Part shown: positions 25,796 to 34,591 of the stretch, in pieces
Position numbering within the stretch: the stretch's first letter is position 1
Layout: the number at the start of each line of letters is the position of its first letter
Assembly (NCBI GenBank): GCA_028692105.1
Contig: JAQUYC010000015.1
Coordinates: 1-43,638 of the forward strand
Direction: 5' to 3'
DNA length: 43,638 nucleotides
From: Eubacteriales bacterium
Lineage (GTDB): Bacteria; Bacillota; Clostridia; Peptostreptococcales; Anaerovoracaceae
The notes under the pieces: generated by a model
What the model was told of the DNA's origin: nothing
The model's input: only the letters and a program-made list of their open reading frames with translations
Databases searched by the model: none
Position numbers and translations under genes: made by a program

Positions 25796-25935
25796 ACTGA
25801 AGTGACGGGCAAAATATTGAGACGATAAAAATCTACAAATCACCTTGCAAGCAAGCTTGGGCAAGAAGTTTAGATTTGTGATTTTTTAGCCTAAATTCTG
25901 CCAGCGTCACTAAAGTGTCGGGCAGAATGTTAAAA
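25796..25935. repeat. Hairpin flanked by imperfect direct repeats
   Basis: AAAAATCTACAAATC (from about 25827) pairs with GATTTGTGATTTTT (to about 25887) with one bulge, enclosing inner CTTGC/GCAAG pairs. About 30-bp imperfect direct repeats flank it: CACTGAAGTGACGGGCAAAA (about 25796) and CACTAAAGTGTCGGGCAGAA (about 25908). The hairpin core belongs to the same family as 10465-10496 and 29198-29234. It may also terminate the yhaM transcript. Confidence 0.6.
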
Positions 25936-26892
25936 TGATTCGGGTTTGTATAGTTTTCTGTTGTCCAATGTCCATACCCTGTCAGAGAATTCGCCCGGGG
26001 ATGTCGCTTCAAGCGCTTCCTGCATATCATACATTCTTGCATCAATCATATCCAGGTAATGGAGAATCTCGGCCTCAGGAAAAAGAGGCTTTTTTGGGCT
26101 GCCAAATTCCGGTTCGTAATGATGCGATAAAATCATATGTTCAAGCATAATCGCTTTTTCTCTTCCGATTTTTAGCTCCTCAGTAAGCCGGTCAATGCTT
26201 TTGATTCCCTGCACCAGATGCCCCAACAGCTGGCCTTCAAAGGAATATCCGGTTGATATACCCAATGTGTCTGCTTCTATCTCATTGAGTTTTTCAATAT
26301 CATGAATAATCACTCCGGCCATAACAAGGTCTCTATTTAAATTTTGATAGACTTCACAGATTCTTTCCGCAGTCATCAGCATTCTTTTCATATGATACAG
26401 GAGGCCGGCCATCTCTGCGTGATGATTTTTTTGTGCCGCAGGATAATACATAAGCTTTTCCTGGTTGTCGTCTAAAATACGTACGCATAACCTTTTAAGC
26501 TCCTGATCTTCCATGGAATCTGCCTTTTCAAGAATATATAGAAACATATCATCTGCTTTTTCAGGCGCCGCTTTTATAAAGTCCGTTATATCCACCTGAT
26601 CTTCAGGCACTGCCTTTCGAAGCTTAAGCACACGGATCTGCCTCATTCCGTTCCATTCTGTTATCGTACCCTTCACTTTGATTATGTCACCGCTGCTGAT
26701 TTCATTCAATGACGGAAGCTCTGTGTCTGCAACATCCCACTTCTTTGCTGTCAGTTCGCCGGTTCTGTCACTCAGCAGCATATCCAGATATTGTTTTTTA
26801 TTGGATCCCATTTTTATAGCAATGGTTTTTGTCATAAAAAAGTCCTGTATTTCATCATCGGTCCGCAGCTGACCTATGTAGTGTTCCTTCAT
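25930..26892 (-). CDS. yhaM: YhaM-family 3'-5' exoribonuclease
   Basis: A 320-residue protein with an N-terminal OB-fold nucleic acid binding domain (about 1-105, with DRTGELTAKKW and KVKGTITEWNGMRQIRV) and a C-terminal HD phosphohydrolase domain. The metal ligands lie in NHHAEMAGLLYHMKRM (156-171) and VIIHDIEKL. The YhaM/CBF1 family degrades RNA 3' to 5' and also single-stranded DNA. AAGGAGGG precedes the ATG at 26892. It is on the same strand as cca but separated by 176 bases containing a repeat hairpin, so it is probably a separate transcript. Confidence 0.92.
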   Translation of the reverse strand: MKEHYIGQLRTDDEIQDFFMTKTIAIKMGSNKKQYLDMLLSDRTGELTAKKWDVADTELPSLNEISSGDIIKVKGTITEWNGMRQIRVLKLRKAVPEDQVDITDFIKAAPEKADDMFLYILEKADSMEDQELKRLCVRILDDNQEKLMYYPAAQKNHHAEMAGLLYHMKRMLMTAERICEVYQNLNRDLVMAGVIIHDIEKLNEIEADTLGISTGYSFEGQLLGHLVQGIKSIDRLTEELKIGREKAIMLEHMILSHHYEPEFGSPKKPLFPEAEILHYLDMIDARMYDMQEALEATSPGEFSDRVWTLDNRKLYKPESF

Positions 26893-27077
26893 AATTGTTC
26901 CCTCCTTAATTTCTGACGAGTCATAATCTATTATATACCAATCATTTCATTGCTGGCAACAAAATTAGACGACATTCTTTACATTTTATGTAATTAATTG
27001 TACGTTCATCCATCTCTGCATATGTGATTCCGTCATGGACTTTGCTCATTAAAAATGCGCATATCTAAAAAAATTAT

Positions 27078-27112
27078 CTATAGTCGTAAATTTTCTGCAG
27101 ATGCGTTATAAT
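27078..27112 (+). promoter_or_regulatory. Copy of a recurring promoter-like block, upstream of nadE
   Basis: The 35-bp block begins CTATAGTCGTAAATTTTCTG and ends GATGCGTTATAAT. It matches 31 of 35 bases of the copy at 32316-32350 (minus). The TATAAT end is 83 bases upstream of the nadE start codon and points towards it. Confidence 0.5.
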
Positions 27113-27195
27113 AAGCAATAAAGAACGAACAATGCACGTTTACACTCATAGTACGCTACTCATAGCACGATTACACATAGACGATGGAGGAAGAT

Positions 27196-29178
27196 ATGAA
27201 CAAAATTGGTCTTGTCCGGGCAGCTGCTGTTACTCCTGTTCTTAAGGTGGCAAATCCCGGATTTAACAGCGATGAAATTATCAGGTGCATAAATGAAGCT
27301 GCAAGGAATGGCGCAGGCATTATTCTTTTTCCTGAGCTTAGTATAACCGGATATACCTGCGGAGATTTATTCTGCCAGGATTTATTATACAATCAATCTT
27401 TAGAGGGCTTGAGGAAAATTGCAGAATCTACTAAACAGATCTCTTCTGTTGTCGCAGCCGGTTTTTATCTTCGTGTCGGAAACGGACTATATAACTGCGC
27501 TGCCCTGATTCAGAGAGGCAGTATCAAAGGAATCGTACCAAAGATGTTCCTTCCCGATTATGAATCACGATGGTTTAAGGCAGGAATCGAAACAGCGAAA
27601 GCAGCCAAATCTGTCAGGCTTTTCGGATATGATATCCCTTTTGGCAATATACTGTTTGAAGATGAAGAGAATTGCTTAAGACTCGGCATTGAAGTTTGTG
27701 ACGACCTCCGCTCACCGGTTACTCCGGGCTCATATCTTGCTTTGAACGGTGCACATATCATATTGAATCCGTCTGCTGACAGCGAGGCGGTAACTAAATC
27801 GGAATACAGAAAAAAGCTAATATGTGTAGAAAGCGGGAAGAACATCTGCGGCTATGTCTATGCCTCCTCAGGTGTTCATGAATCTTCAACAGATTTTGTT
27901 TTCAGCGGTCATAAAATCATAGCAGAAAACGGTACTATTCTATCGGAGAGCCTGCTTTATGAAAGAGAAAGCTCCATACTTTACAGTGACATCGATTATG
28001 AAAGAATCGGATTCGAAAGGTCTGTGAATTCGAATTTCGACAACTCCGCATCAGCATACACCTGCCATATTGAATTTGTCAAAGCCCCGCTTTCTCCGAT
28101 AAATGTATTGGAAACCAAAGACAAACTTATTAGAATATATCAGAAGAATCCATTTGTCCCTTCTCATCCTTCCGCTTTGGATAAAAGATGCAGGGATATT
28201 TTCAGCATACAATCTGCAGGACTGGCTAAACGGCTGGAGCATACAAGGTCGAAAAAGGTTGTTATCGGCATATCGGGAGGCCTTGATTCCACCCTTGCAC
28301 TTCTTGTTTGCGCAGAGACTTATAAGCTTACCGGCAGAGATATGAAGGATATTATTGCCATCACCATGCCGGGCTTTGGAACAACAGGGAAGACGTATAA
28401 CAATGCACAAACGATTATGGATCTCCTTGGAGCGGAAATGCGAGAGATCTCGATTCGGGAATCCGTGCTTCAGCACTTCAGGGATATCAGCCACGATCCC
28501 GAAGTTCTTGATGTTACCTATGAAAATGCACAGGCAAGAGAAAGAACGCAGATACTGATGGATATTGCCAACAAAGAGGGCGGTCTTGTCATAGGGACAG
28601 GAGACCTTTCCGAAATTGCTCTCGGATGGAGCACTTACAACGGAGATCATATGTCAATGTATAATGTCAACTCCGGTGTGCCTAAAACCCTGATTCGCTT
28701 TATTATCAATTGGGTGATGGCCAATCGCCTTTCCGGTCCTAACGAAGAAAAGGGGTTCAGTTCCGACAATGAACTTCTTTGCAAAACACTGCAGGATATT
28801 TTAGATACACCTATATCACCGGAACTGCTCCCGCCGGATCCAAACGGAAAGATAGCACAGAAGACAGAGGACAAGGTGGGCCCATATATTCTTCATGACT
28901 TCTTTCTTTACTATACGATTCGTTTCGGAATGTCCCCGGAGAAACTTCTCTTTATCGCAAAAGCTGCTTTTAAAGATGAGTATCCCGAGGAATTTATCAA
29001 AAAATGGCTTACTGTTTTCTATAAGAGGTTTTTTTCACAGCAATTCAAGCGAAGCTGCTCGCCTGATGGTCCTAAGGTCGGATCAGTCAGTCTTTCACCA
29101 AGAGGCGCCTGGATGATGCCCAGCGACGCGGACCCGTCGGAATGGCTGAAGGCATTGGAAAATACCCCGTTGACGTAA
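27196..29178 (+). CDS. nadE: Glutamine-dependent NAD+ synthase
   Basis: Final step of NAD synthesis, amidating nicotinic acid adenine dinucleotide with glutamine-derived ammonia; 660 residues, the two-domain type. The N-terminal nitrilase-like glutaminase keeps its triad: E47 in FPELSITGY, K116 in GIVPKMFLPDYE and C168 in LGIEVCDD. The C-terminal synthetase domain has the pyrophosphate loop GISGGLDSTLAL and TGDLSEIALGWSTYNGD. The ATG at 27196 is preceded by GGAGGA; the in-frame ATG at 27184 overlaps that site and is unlikely. A promoter-like block lies upstream and a repeat hairpin terminator follows. Confidence 0.97.
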   Translation: MNKIGLVRAAAVTPVLKVANPGFNSDEIIRCINEAARNGAGIILFPELSITGYTCGDLFCQDLLYNQSLEGLRKIAESTKQISSVVAAGFYLRVGNGLYNCAALIQRGSIKGIVPKMFLPDYESRWFKAGIETAKAAKSVRLFGYDIPFGNILFEDEENCLRLGIEVCDDLRSPVTPGSYLALNGAHIILNPSADSEAVTKSEYRKKLICVESGKNICGYVYASSGVHESSTDFVFSGHKIIAENGTILSESLLYERESSILYSDIDYERIGFERSVNSNFDNSASAYTCHIEFVKAPLSPINVLETKDKLIRIYQKNPFVPSHPSALDKRCRDIFSIQSAGLAKRLEHTRSKKVVIGISGGLDSTLALLVCAETYKLTGRDMKDIIAITMPGFGTTGKTYNNAQTIMDLLGAEMREISIRESVLQHFRDISHDPEVLDVTYENAQARERTQILMDIANKEGGLVIGTGDLSEIALGWSTYNGDHMSMYNVNSGVPKTLIRFIINWVMANRLSGPNEEKGFSSDNELLCKTLQDILDTPISPELLPPDPNGKIAQKTEDKVGPYILHDFFLYYTIRFGMSPEKLLFIAKAAFKDEYPEEFIKKWLTVFYKRFFSQQFKRSCSPDGPKVGSVSLSPRGAWMMPSDADPSEWLKALENTPLT

Positions 29179-29197
29179 GCCGTTATAATGGATCTAA

Positions 29198-29234
29198 ACG
29201 AAAAATCTACAAATTAAAATTTGTAGATTTTTTC
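29198..29234 (+). terminator. Terminator of nadE, a member of the repeat family
   Basis: GAAAAATCTACAAATT and AATTTGTAGATTTTTTC form a long stem with a T-run within and after it, 20 bases behind nadE. Because of the A-run on the left arm it can work for the convergent histidine kinase gene too. Confidence 0.85.
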
Positions 29235-29275
29235 GTAGTTAATAATATCAACGGCTCAATAGATTGTGCCCCTGT

Positions 29276-31516
29276 TTAATCAGCCGGGGTTTCCGGTTTT
29301 TCAGAGGAAGCTTCCAACATAACGATTGCCTTAAACAGGTCCCCGTCTATTTTGATTTCAAACCAGCCCTTCTGAAGTCTTATAAGATCTTTTGCTATTG
29401 CAAGGCCTAATCCGCTGCCCTCAGTTGCTCTGGATTCATCACCGCGCTTGAATCGCTCCATAAGCTCGTCGGCATCAATGTTCAGCTCTGATTTGGATAT
29501 GTTTTTCATCTCCATAATCACATAAGGAGCGGAGTCATTTTTCCCATTCTGCTCTTTTAAGTCAATGTATACACGAGAACCCTCCTGGGCGTATTTAAGC
29601 ACATTGTTTAAAAGGTTTTCCACCACTCTCCAGAGCAGCTGTCCGTCCGCACAAACAAAATATTTATCTTTCTGTGCGTTGATTCTGAACTCTAAGTTTG
29701 AAGCTTCGATCCGGTCATTCATCTCCCCCAGCCCCTGATTGATCAGAGACAGCATCTCTACTTTTTCAAATCGTACCGGTATCGCTCCGCTCGATGCCTT
29801 CGCGGCATCAAAAAGATCTTCTGTCAGTTTCTTAAGCCGTATGCTTTTCTGGTCTAATATATCCAGATATTTCGGCGCATCGGGACTGTCCAGGCCTTCC
29901 TGCTTTAAAAGATCGATATAGGTAATGATTGAAGTAAGAGGCGTCTTCAGATCATGAGATACATTTGAAATCAGATCGGTTTTCAGTCTTTGGTTTTTCA
30001 ATTCATTCTGGATCGCTATGTTTGACGCTTCCGAAATCTCATTTATTCCCTCAGCTAACTGTTCCAGCTCACCGCTGCCGCTCAACGGAATCTTATACGT
30101 CAGATTGCCGCTTTTTACTTCATCCACGCCTTTCTTAACGGCTTCGTACTTCTTTACCCATTTTGGTGCCAGTACAATGATAATGACCGCCATAACAGGC
30201 GCCAGGAAAACCGTCGCGGAAAGAATACAAACCGCAAGAGTAATCAGAACAACTTTCTTCATGAGGCTACCGCCATGATAGAGGCTCATCGACCCTTTAA
30301 AAATAGCGGTAATTAAAATATAAATTAATGAATTTTTAATGAACTGACCGGCCTTAAGGTTTCTCACGATTGAAAGAATGAACAACAAACCGATTCCGGC
30401 AGAAATCAAACCGATCGCAGCTGCTATTGTTAACGATAGTATGAATGAGCCTCCGTACCGGTAAATTGTTTCGTTGAGGTTCAGCATTCTTGCAGCATCA
30501 AAAAGGAACATGCTGAACAATGCGCCGCCGCCGAAAAAGGAGAGGGCTACAACTGCCAGATGAATCTCTGTAAAGAGCTTATCGATTTTATAAATCTGCC
30601 GGTTTCCCTCTTCATCTCTTCTTCCTGTTGTAATCAGGAGATAAATCAGCGCTGCTATTGTCAGAATCACACAAATAATGGTTAACGGGAGCCATTTAAA
30701 CAGTTCCGATTTTGCCGTATCAAAGACTGCTTCATGGTCAGATAAATACTTTTGGTCAAATGATAGATAGATCCTTAAAGCCGGATTATATTCTCTATCT
30801 ATTCGATCTTTCAGCTGCTTGATAAAGACATTATCGTTCTGGCTTTCAATGGCATTACTTGAAAGTTTAGTATTCAGTTCGTCATTCTGATAAATAAGAT
30901 ATGCCGGCTTTCCGCTGAAATTCTCAGCTTTCACATAAGTTCCGTCACCGATATCCTTTATATTGGTAATTACATTTGTACCATCAGAAGCAAAATAAGT
31001 AAATCCTTGATCCTTTGAAAGCATTTTAACGTTTTCCCTGAAATACCGGAGATCGTCCATGATCATTCTTTCTTTGATTTGAGCAATTTCATCCGCATGA
31101 TCCTTTACGAAGGCTTCCTTTATTCCGGGAACGCTGATATCATTGCCATACTTCTCATAATTGTTATAATTGGCTCCTCGATCCAAATAGTTGTAGAAGA
31201 GCGAGCCGATCTCCTGATCCAGTCTTTCCTGGCTGATGGTCTCACCATTTCTGATGGCTTCCTCACCTTTATATTCCCTAAGGGAATATATAATGCTATC
31301 CGCCTTTTCACTGATATCACGTTTAAATATTCTGCTGTTCTGATAGGAATCGCTAAACAGAAGGTCATCCGCATCAGCCCACAGGTTCAAGCTTGATGCC
31401 TTATGAAAAATTACAGCTATACCTGTTAAAGAAGCAAGAAACAGCACTATGCATAATATGAACGCAAGAACCGTCGCCCCTGTTTTAGCGTTATATTTTT
31501 TCAATTTTATATCCAA
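29276..31516 (-). CDS. Multi-pass sensor histidine kinase
   Basis: A 746-residue membrane sensor kinase. A first transmembrane helix (about 15-36) is followed by an outside region of about 235 residues, then about five further helices between 276 and 455. A HAMP-like linker (about 456-505) follows. The phosphoacceptor is H521 in NVSHDLKTPL; the N box is VVENLLNNVLKYA and the ATP lid is GSGLGLAIAKDL. The arrangement resembles clostridial VanS-type kinases, but the signal is unknown. Translation probably begins at TTG 31516, overlapping the response regulator gene by 26 bases, which implies coupling. Confidence 0.9.
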   Translation of the reverse strand: MDIKLKKYNAKTGATVLAFILCIVLFLASLTGIAVIFHKASSLNLWADADDLLFSDSYQNSRIFKRDISEKADSIIYSLREYKGEEAIRNGETISQERLDQEIGSLFYNYLDRGANYNNYEKYGNDISVPGIKEAFVKDHADEIAQIKERMIMDDLRYFRENVKMLSKDQGFTYFASDGTNVITNIKDIGDGTYVKAENFSGKPAYLIYQNDELNTKLSSNAIESQNDNVFIKQLKDRIDREYNPALRIYLSFDQKYLSDHEAVFDTAKSELFKWLPLTIICVILTIAALIYLLITTGRRDEEGNRQIYKIDKLFTEIHLAVVALSFFGGGALFSMFLFDAARMLNLNETIYRYGGSFILSLTIAAAIGLISAGIGLLFILSIVRNLKAGQFIKNSLIYILITAIFKGSMSLYHGGSLMKKVVLITLAVCILSATVFLAPVMAVIIIVLAPKWVKKYEAVKKGVDEVKSGNLTYKIPLSGSGELEQLAEGINEISEASNIAIQNELKNQRLKTDLISNVSHDLKTPLTSIITYIDLLKQEGLDSPDAPKYLDILDQKSIRLKKLTEDLFDAAKASSGAIPVRFEKVEMLSLINQGLGEMNDRIEASNLEFRINAQKDKYFVCADGQLLWRVVENLLNNVLKYAQEGSRVYIDLKEQNGKNDSAPYVIMEMKNISKSELNIDADELMERFKRGDESRATEGSGLGLAIAKDLIRLQKGWFEIKIDGDLFKAIVMLEASSEKPETPAD

Positions 31517-32177
31517 TTCCCCATACCACCTTTAAATATCTCGGGTCTTTCGGGTTGATTTCGATCTTTTCCCGAATTCTCCGTACATGAACCGCAACTG
31601 TATTTTCCGGGCTGAAGGATGGTTCGTTCCACACCGCTTCATAGATCTTGCCCATGGAAAATACTTTACCGGCATTTTCTGTCAATAACTTCAATATTCC
31701 GAACTCGATTGGAGTGACGGGCACTTGCTCTCCGTCTACCATAACGGTCTTTGCCCCATCATCAACAATCAATCCCCCTGATTTATAAACCCCTGTTTTT
31801 ATCTCCATGCTTCCAAGATTCACATAACGCCGCAACTGAGATTTCACTCGTGCAATCAGCTCCAGCGGATTGAACGGCTTTGTGATATAGTCGTCCGCCC
31901 CCACATTCAGTCCTGTAATCTTGTCATAATCCTCCGACTTTGCCGAAAGCATTATTATCGGTATGTTCTTTTCCTCACGGATCTTCATGGTCGCCCTCAT
32001 TCCGTCCATCCTTGGCATCATGATGTCCATCAGTATCAGATGAATCTCCTCTTTGCGAACGATATCAAGAGCTTCAATACCGTCATACGCTTTGAAAATA
32101 TTGTATCCTTCGTTTTTCAGATATACCTCAATGGCACCAACGATCTCCCTGTCATCATCGCAAATCAAAACATTCAT
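31491..32177 (-). CDS. OmpR/PhoB-family response regulator
   Basis: A 228-residue two-component regulator. The receiver domain (1-118) has acidic residues DDD at 7-9, the phosphorylated aspartate D51 in ILMDIMMPRMDG and the conserved lysine in YITKPFNPLEL. The C-terminal winged helix (about 130-226) contains PVTPIEFGILKLL and ENTVAVHVRRIREKIE. GGAGT lies upstream of the ATG. It is the first gene of the pair with the histidine kinase. A recurring promoter-like block stands about 140 bases upstream in the sense direction. Confidence 0.95.
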   Translation of the reverse strand: MNVLICDDDREIVGAIEVYLKNEGYNIFKAYDGIEALDIVRKEEIHLILMDIMMPRMDGMRATMKIREEKNIPIIMLSAKSEDYDKITGLNVGADDYITKPFNPLELIARVKSQLRRYVNLGSMEIKTGVYKSGGLIVDDGAKTVMVDGEQVPVTPIEFGILKLLTENAGKVFSMGKIYEAVWNEPSFSPENTVAVHVRRIREKIEINPKDPRYLKVVWGIGYKIEKI

Positions 32178-32315
32178 CCGTTTTTACTCCTGTCACTTTT
32201 AATTCTTTTTCCCTGTCCGGTATAACAGGTACCCTCCTTTCTCAGTCTCTGTAAAGAGGATACCAAAACATTCTTAACAAAAGGCCCTTCTGTTTCTTAC
32301 AATTATATTAAATTA

Positions 32316-32350
32316 ATTATAACGCATCCGCAAAAAACTTTCGACTATAG
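32316..32350 (-). promoter_or_regulatory. Copy of a recurring promoter-like block, upstream of the two-component operon
   Basis: On the minus strand it starts CTATAGTCGAAAGTTTTTTG and ends GATGCGTTATAAT, differing from the copy at 27078-27112 at 4 of 35 positions. TATAAT lies about 140 bases upstream of the response regulator start. Confidence 0.5.
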
Positions 32351-32430
32351 AAACTTTTAAAGCCATGCAAGGTATGGTTTTGGCAACAGAAACCGCAGGA
32401 TAAAGTTAATATCTGAATTATAAAAAAACC

Positions 32431-32459
32431 TTGACACTGTTTTTTTTTCATCATATAAT
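32431..32459 (+). promoter_or_regulatory. Consensus sigma-A promoter of the trpB leader
   Basis: TTGACA (32431-32436) and TATAAT (32454-32459) are both perfect and separated by exactly 17 bases. Transcription should start near 32466, just before the T-box Stem I. Confidence 0.92.
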
Positions 32460-32479
32460 ACATAAAAATAATAACCGAA

Positions 32480-33008
32480 AAAACTGTTGATTAAGAAGAG
32501 TAAGCATGTGTCTTACCTTTCACAGAGAGCCGCTGACGGTGGAATAGCGGTAAAGGGAGCTATGCCGAATGGACTTATGAGGGCAGGACGAAATTAGCTT
32601 GTGCGGTAATAAGTAAGTTGCGCAGGGAATTTTGTGCAAGACAAGGCGTGGCAGAGGAAGGCGAAGGACGCGTATACATAATACGCAAGCAAGCCAGACG
32701 ATGCCAACAACGCAGTATTACGCAAAATTAACAAGCAAGGTTGCGCAGGGAATTTTGTGCAAGACAAGGCGTGGCAGAGGAAGGCGAAGGACGCGTATAC
32801 ATAATACGCAAGCGAGCCAGACGATGCCAACAACGCAGTATTACGCAAAATTAACAAGCAAAAGTAGTGCCTGACGGGAACTCCACCCGTTATCAAGGGA
32901 GCATGTATGATAGTACATGGAACAAGTGGGCGCTTGCGCCAATCAGGGTGGTACCGCAGAAGTATAAGCTTTTGTCCCAGAGAATATCTGGAACATTGGC
33001 TTTTTTTA
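32480..33008 (+). promoter_or_regulatory. T-box riboswitch leader, tryptophan specifier, with insertion
   Basis: The leader carries the hallmarks of a T-box. Stem I spans about 32500-32578, with base strands GTAAG/CTTAT and the conserved AGAGAGCC...GGTGGAA distal part. GAATGGAC contains the likely specifier TGG (32570-32572, tryptophan). The T-box sequence AGGGTGGTACCGC is at 32945-32957, followed by a terminator region ending in TTTTTTT (33002-33008). Uncharged tRNA-Trp would stabilise the antiterminator and allow trpB expression. Between Stem I and the antiterminator lie two copies of a 123-bp repeat, making the leader much longer than usual. Confidence 0.92.
32617..32862 (+). repeat. Two tandem copies of a 123-bp element inside the T-box leader
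   Basis: Unit 1 (32617-32739) and unit 2 (32740-32862) differ at one internal base (a at 32691, g in the second copy) and slightly at the junction. Each unit begins GTTGCGCAGGGAATTTTG and ends with CGCAAAATTAACAAGCAA, which are partly complementary, so each unit is an imperfect palindrome resembling a MITE- or REP-like element. It encodes nothing credible. Confidence 0.88.
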
Positions 33009-33065
33009 TTTGTTAAATCTAAAAAAGGAGAAAACTACAATTAAGAAAATGAAAAGGAGAAAAAA

Positions 33066-34442
33066 ATGAGTAAAATTCCACACAGACTATATTTAACAGA
33101 AGAGCAGATGCCAAAGCAATGGTATAATCTTAGATCTGATATGAAAGAAATGCATGACCCGATGATCAATCCGGCAACCATGAAACCGGCTAAGCCCGAA
33201 GACCTGTATCCTGTTTTCTGCGAGGAACTGGCTCGGCAAGAATTGGATTCCACTACAAGATATTTTGATATCCCGGAGGAAGTACTGGAGATGTACAAGG
33301 TTTATCGTCCATCTCCACTTGTACGCGCTTATAATCTGGAAAAGGCATTGGATACACCTGCAAAGATCTATTTTAAATTTGAAGGCAATAACACTTCCGG
33401 AAGCCATAAGCTGAATTCTGCTATAGCGCAGGCTTACTACGCTAAGGAGCAGGGACTTGCCGGTCTGACCACAGAAACAGGAGCAGGTCAATGGGGCACT
33501 GCACTTTCTGAAGCCTGCGCATATTTCGGACTTCCTCTGACTGTCTATATGGTAAAAGTTTCATTTGAACAGAAGCCGTTCCGGAAAGCAATCATGGAGA
33601 CATTCGGCAGCTCAATCATAGCAAGTCCAAGCAATACGACCAATGTTGGCCGTGAAATATTAAAAAAAGATCCAAATTCCGGTGGGAGTCTCGGCTGTGC
33701 AATATCCGAAGCCGTTGAAAAGGCGATTACATCGCCGAATTTCCGATATGTTTTAGGGTCAGTGCTGAATCAGGTCCTGCTGCATCAGTCAATAATAGGT
33801 CTCGAATCAAAATCTGCCATGGAGATCTTAGGAGAATATCCGGATATAGTCGTTGGTTGTACAGGCGGCGGTTCAAATCTTGGCGGACTGATCGCACCAT
33901 TCATGCAGGATAAGCTTACAGGAAAAGCAAACCCAAGATTCGTAGCTGTTGAACCGGCATCCTGTCCTTCCATGACGAGGGGCAAGTATGCCTATGATTT
34001 CTGCGACGTCGGAAGAATCACACCATTGGCCAGAATGTACACTTTGGGAAGTGATTTCATACCTTCCGCCAACCATGCGGGTGGCCTGCGTTATCACGGA
34101 ATGTCTCCGATCCTTTCAAAACTATATCATGACGGTTATATGGAGGCCGTTGCAGTAGAACAGACAAGGGTGTTCGAAGCTGCTACCCGATTTGCCAAGC
34201 TTGAAACGATATTGCCTGCACCGGAATCTGCTCATGCAATCCTTGGGGCAATTGATGAAGCGTTGAAGTGCAAGGAATCAGGTGAAGCAAAGACAATCCT
34301 GTTCGGCCTGACCGGCACAGGATATTTCGATATGACCGCATACGCTTCCTATACAGAAGGCACCATGACAGATCATATTCCTACTGATGAAGATCTGGAG
34401 AAATCCTTTGCAACTCTTCCTGAAATCCCCGGTATTCAATAA
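33066..34442 (+). CDS. trpB: Tryptophan synthase beta chain, TrpB2-like
   Basis: PLP enzyme joining indole and serine to tryptophan. The 458-residue protein belongs to the longer TrpB2-type branch, with the N-terminal extension MSKIPHRLYLTEEQMPKQWY. The cofactor lysine is K115 in SGSHKLNSA, and the phosphate-binding loop is GCTGGGSNLGG. TrpB2 enzymes often occur without TrpA; no trpA or other trp gene is present here, so it may salvage indole. Serine deaminase activity is an alternative for some relatives. AAAAGGAG precedes the ATG. Expression should be controlled by the tryptophan-type T-box upstream, and a terminator follows. Confidence 0.93.
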   Translation: MSKIPHRLYLTEEQMPKQWYNLRSDMKEMHDPMINPATMKPAKPEDLYPVFCEELARQELDSTTRYFDIPEEVLEMYKVYRPSPLVRAYNLEKALDTPAKIYFKFEGNNTSGSHKLNSAIAQAYYAKEQGLAGLTTETGAGQWGTALSEACAYFGLPLTVYMVKVSFEQKPFRKAIMETFGSSIIASPSNTTNVGREILKKDPNSGGSLGCAISEAVEKAITSPNFRYVLGSVLNQVLLHQSIIGLESKSAMEILGEYPDIVVGCTGGGSNLGGLIAPFMQDKLTGKANPRFVAVEPASCPSMTRGKYAYDFCDVGRITPLARMYTLGSDFIPSANHAGGLRYHGMSPILSKLYHDGYMEAVAVEQTRVFEAATRFAKLETILPAPESAHAILGAIDEALKCKESGEAKTILFGLTGTGYFDMTAYASYTEGTMTDHIPTDEDLEKSFATLPEIPGIQ

Positions 34443-34460
34443 AACCGGACAGGATGTTAA

Positions 34461-34496
34461 AAGGAAGTCTGATTGTCTCAGACTTCCTTATTATTT
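34461..34496 (+). terminator. Terminator of trpB
   Basis: AAGGAAGTCTGA and TCAGACTTCCTT (34461-34489) form a long stem followed by ATTATTTCTTT. Confidence 0.9.
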
Positions 34497-34499
34497 CTT

Positions 34500-34591
34500 T
34501 GATGCTAAGCAATTGCCACTAATGCATGCCCAAGCATTATTTCCCTGATGCTGAGCATTTGCCGCCAATGCATTCCAATGCTTTCCTAAAT
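34500..34591. repeat. Imperfect direct repeat at the end of a small gene
   Basis: Two related stretches of about 43 bases, one starting GATGCTAAGCAATTGCC (34501) and one starting GATGCTGAGCATTTGCC (34547), share most positions. The second contains the 3' end of the 51-aa membrane peptide gene on the minus strand, so that end seems to have been duplicated. Confidence 0.6.

Noticed and set aside
28051-28650. 199-codon minus frame opposite nadE
   Set aside because: Antisense to the conserved synthetase domain of nadE; an artefact of codon usage.
32617-32862. Possible CRISPR array
   Set aside because: Only two directly abutting 123-bp units without spacers; no cas genes are present.
32594-32896. 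100-codon minus frame with an internal amino acid repeat
   Set aside because: It lies entirely in the T-box leader and arises from the duplicated 123-bp noncoding unit; there is no ribosome binding site.
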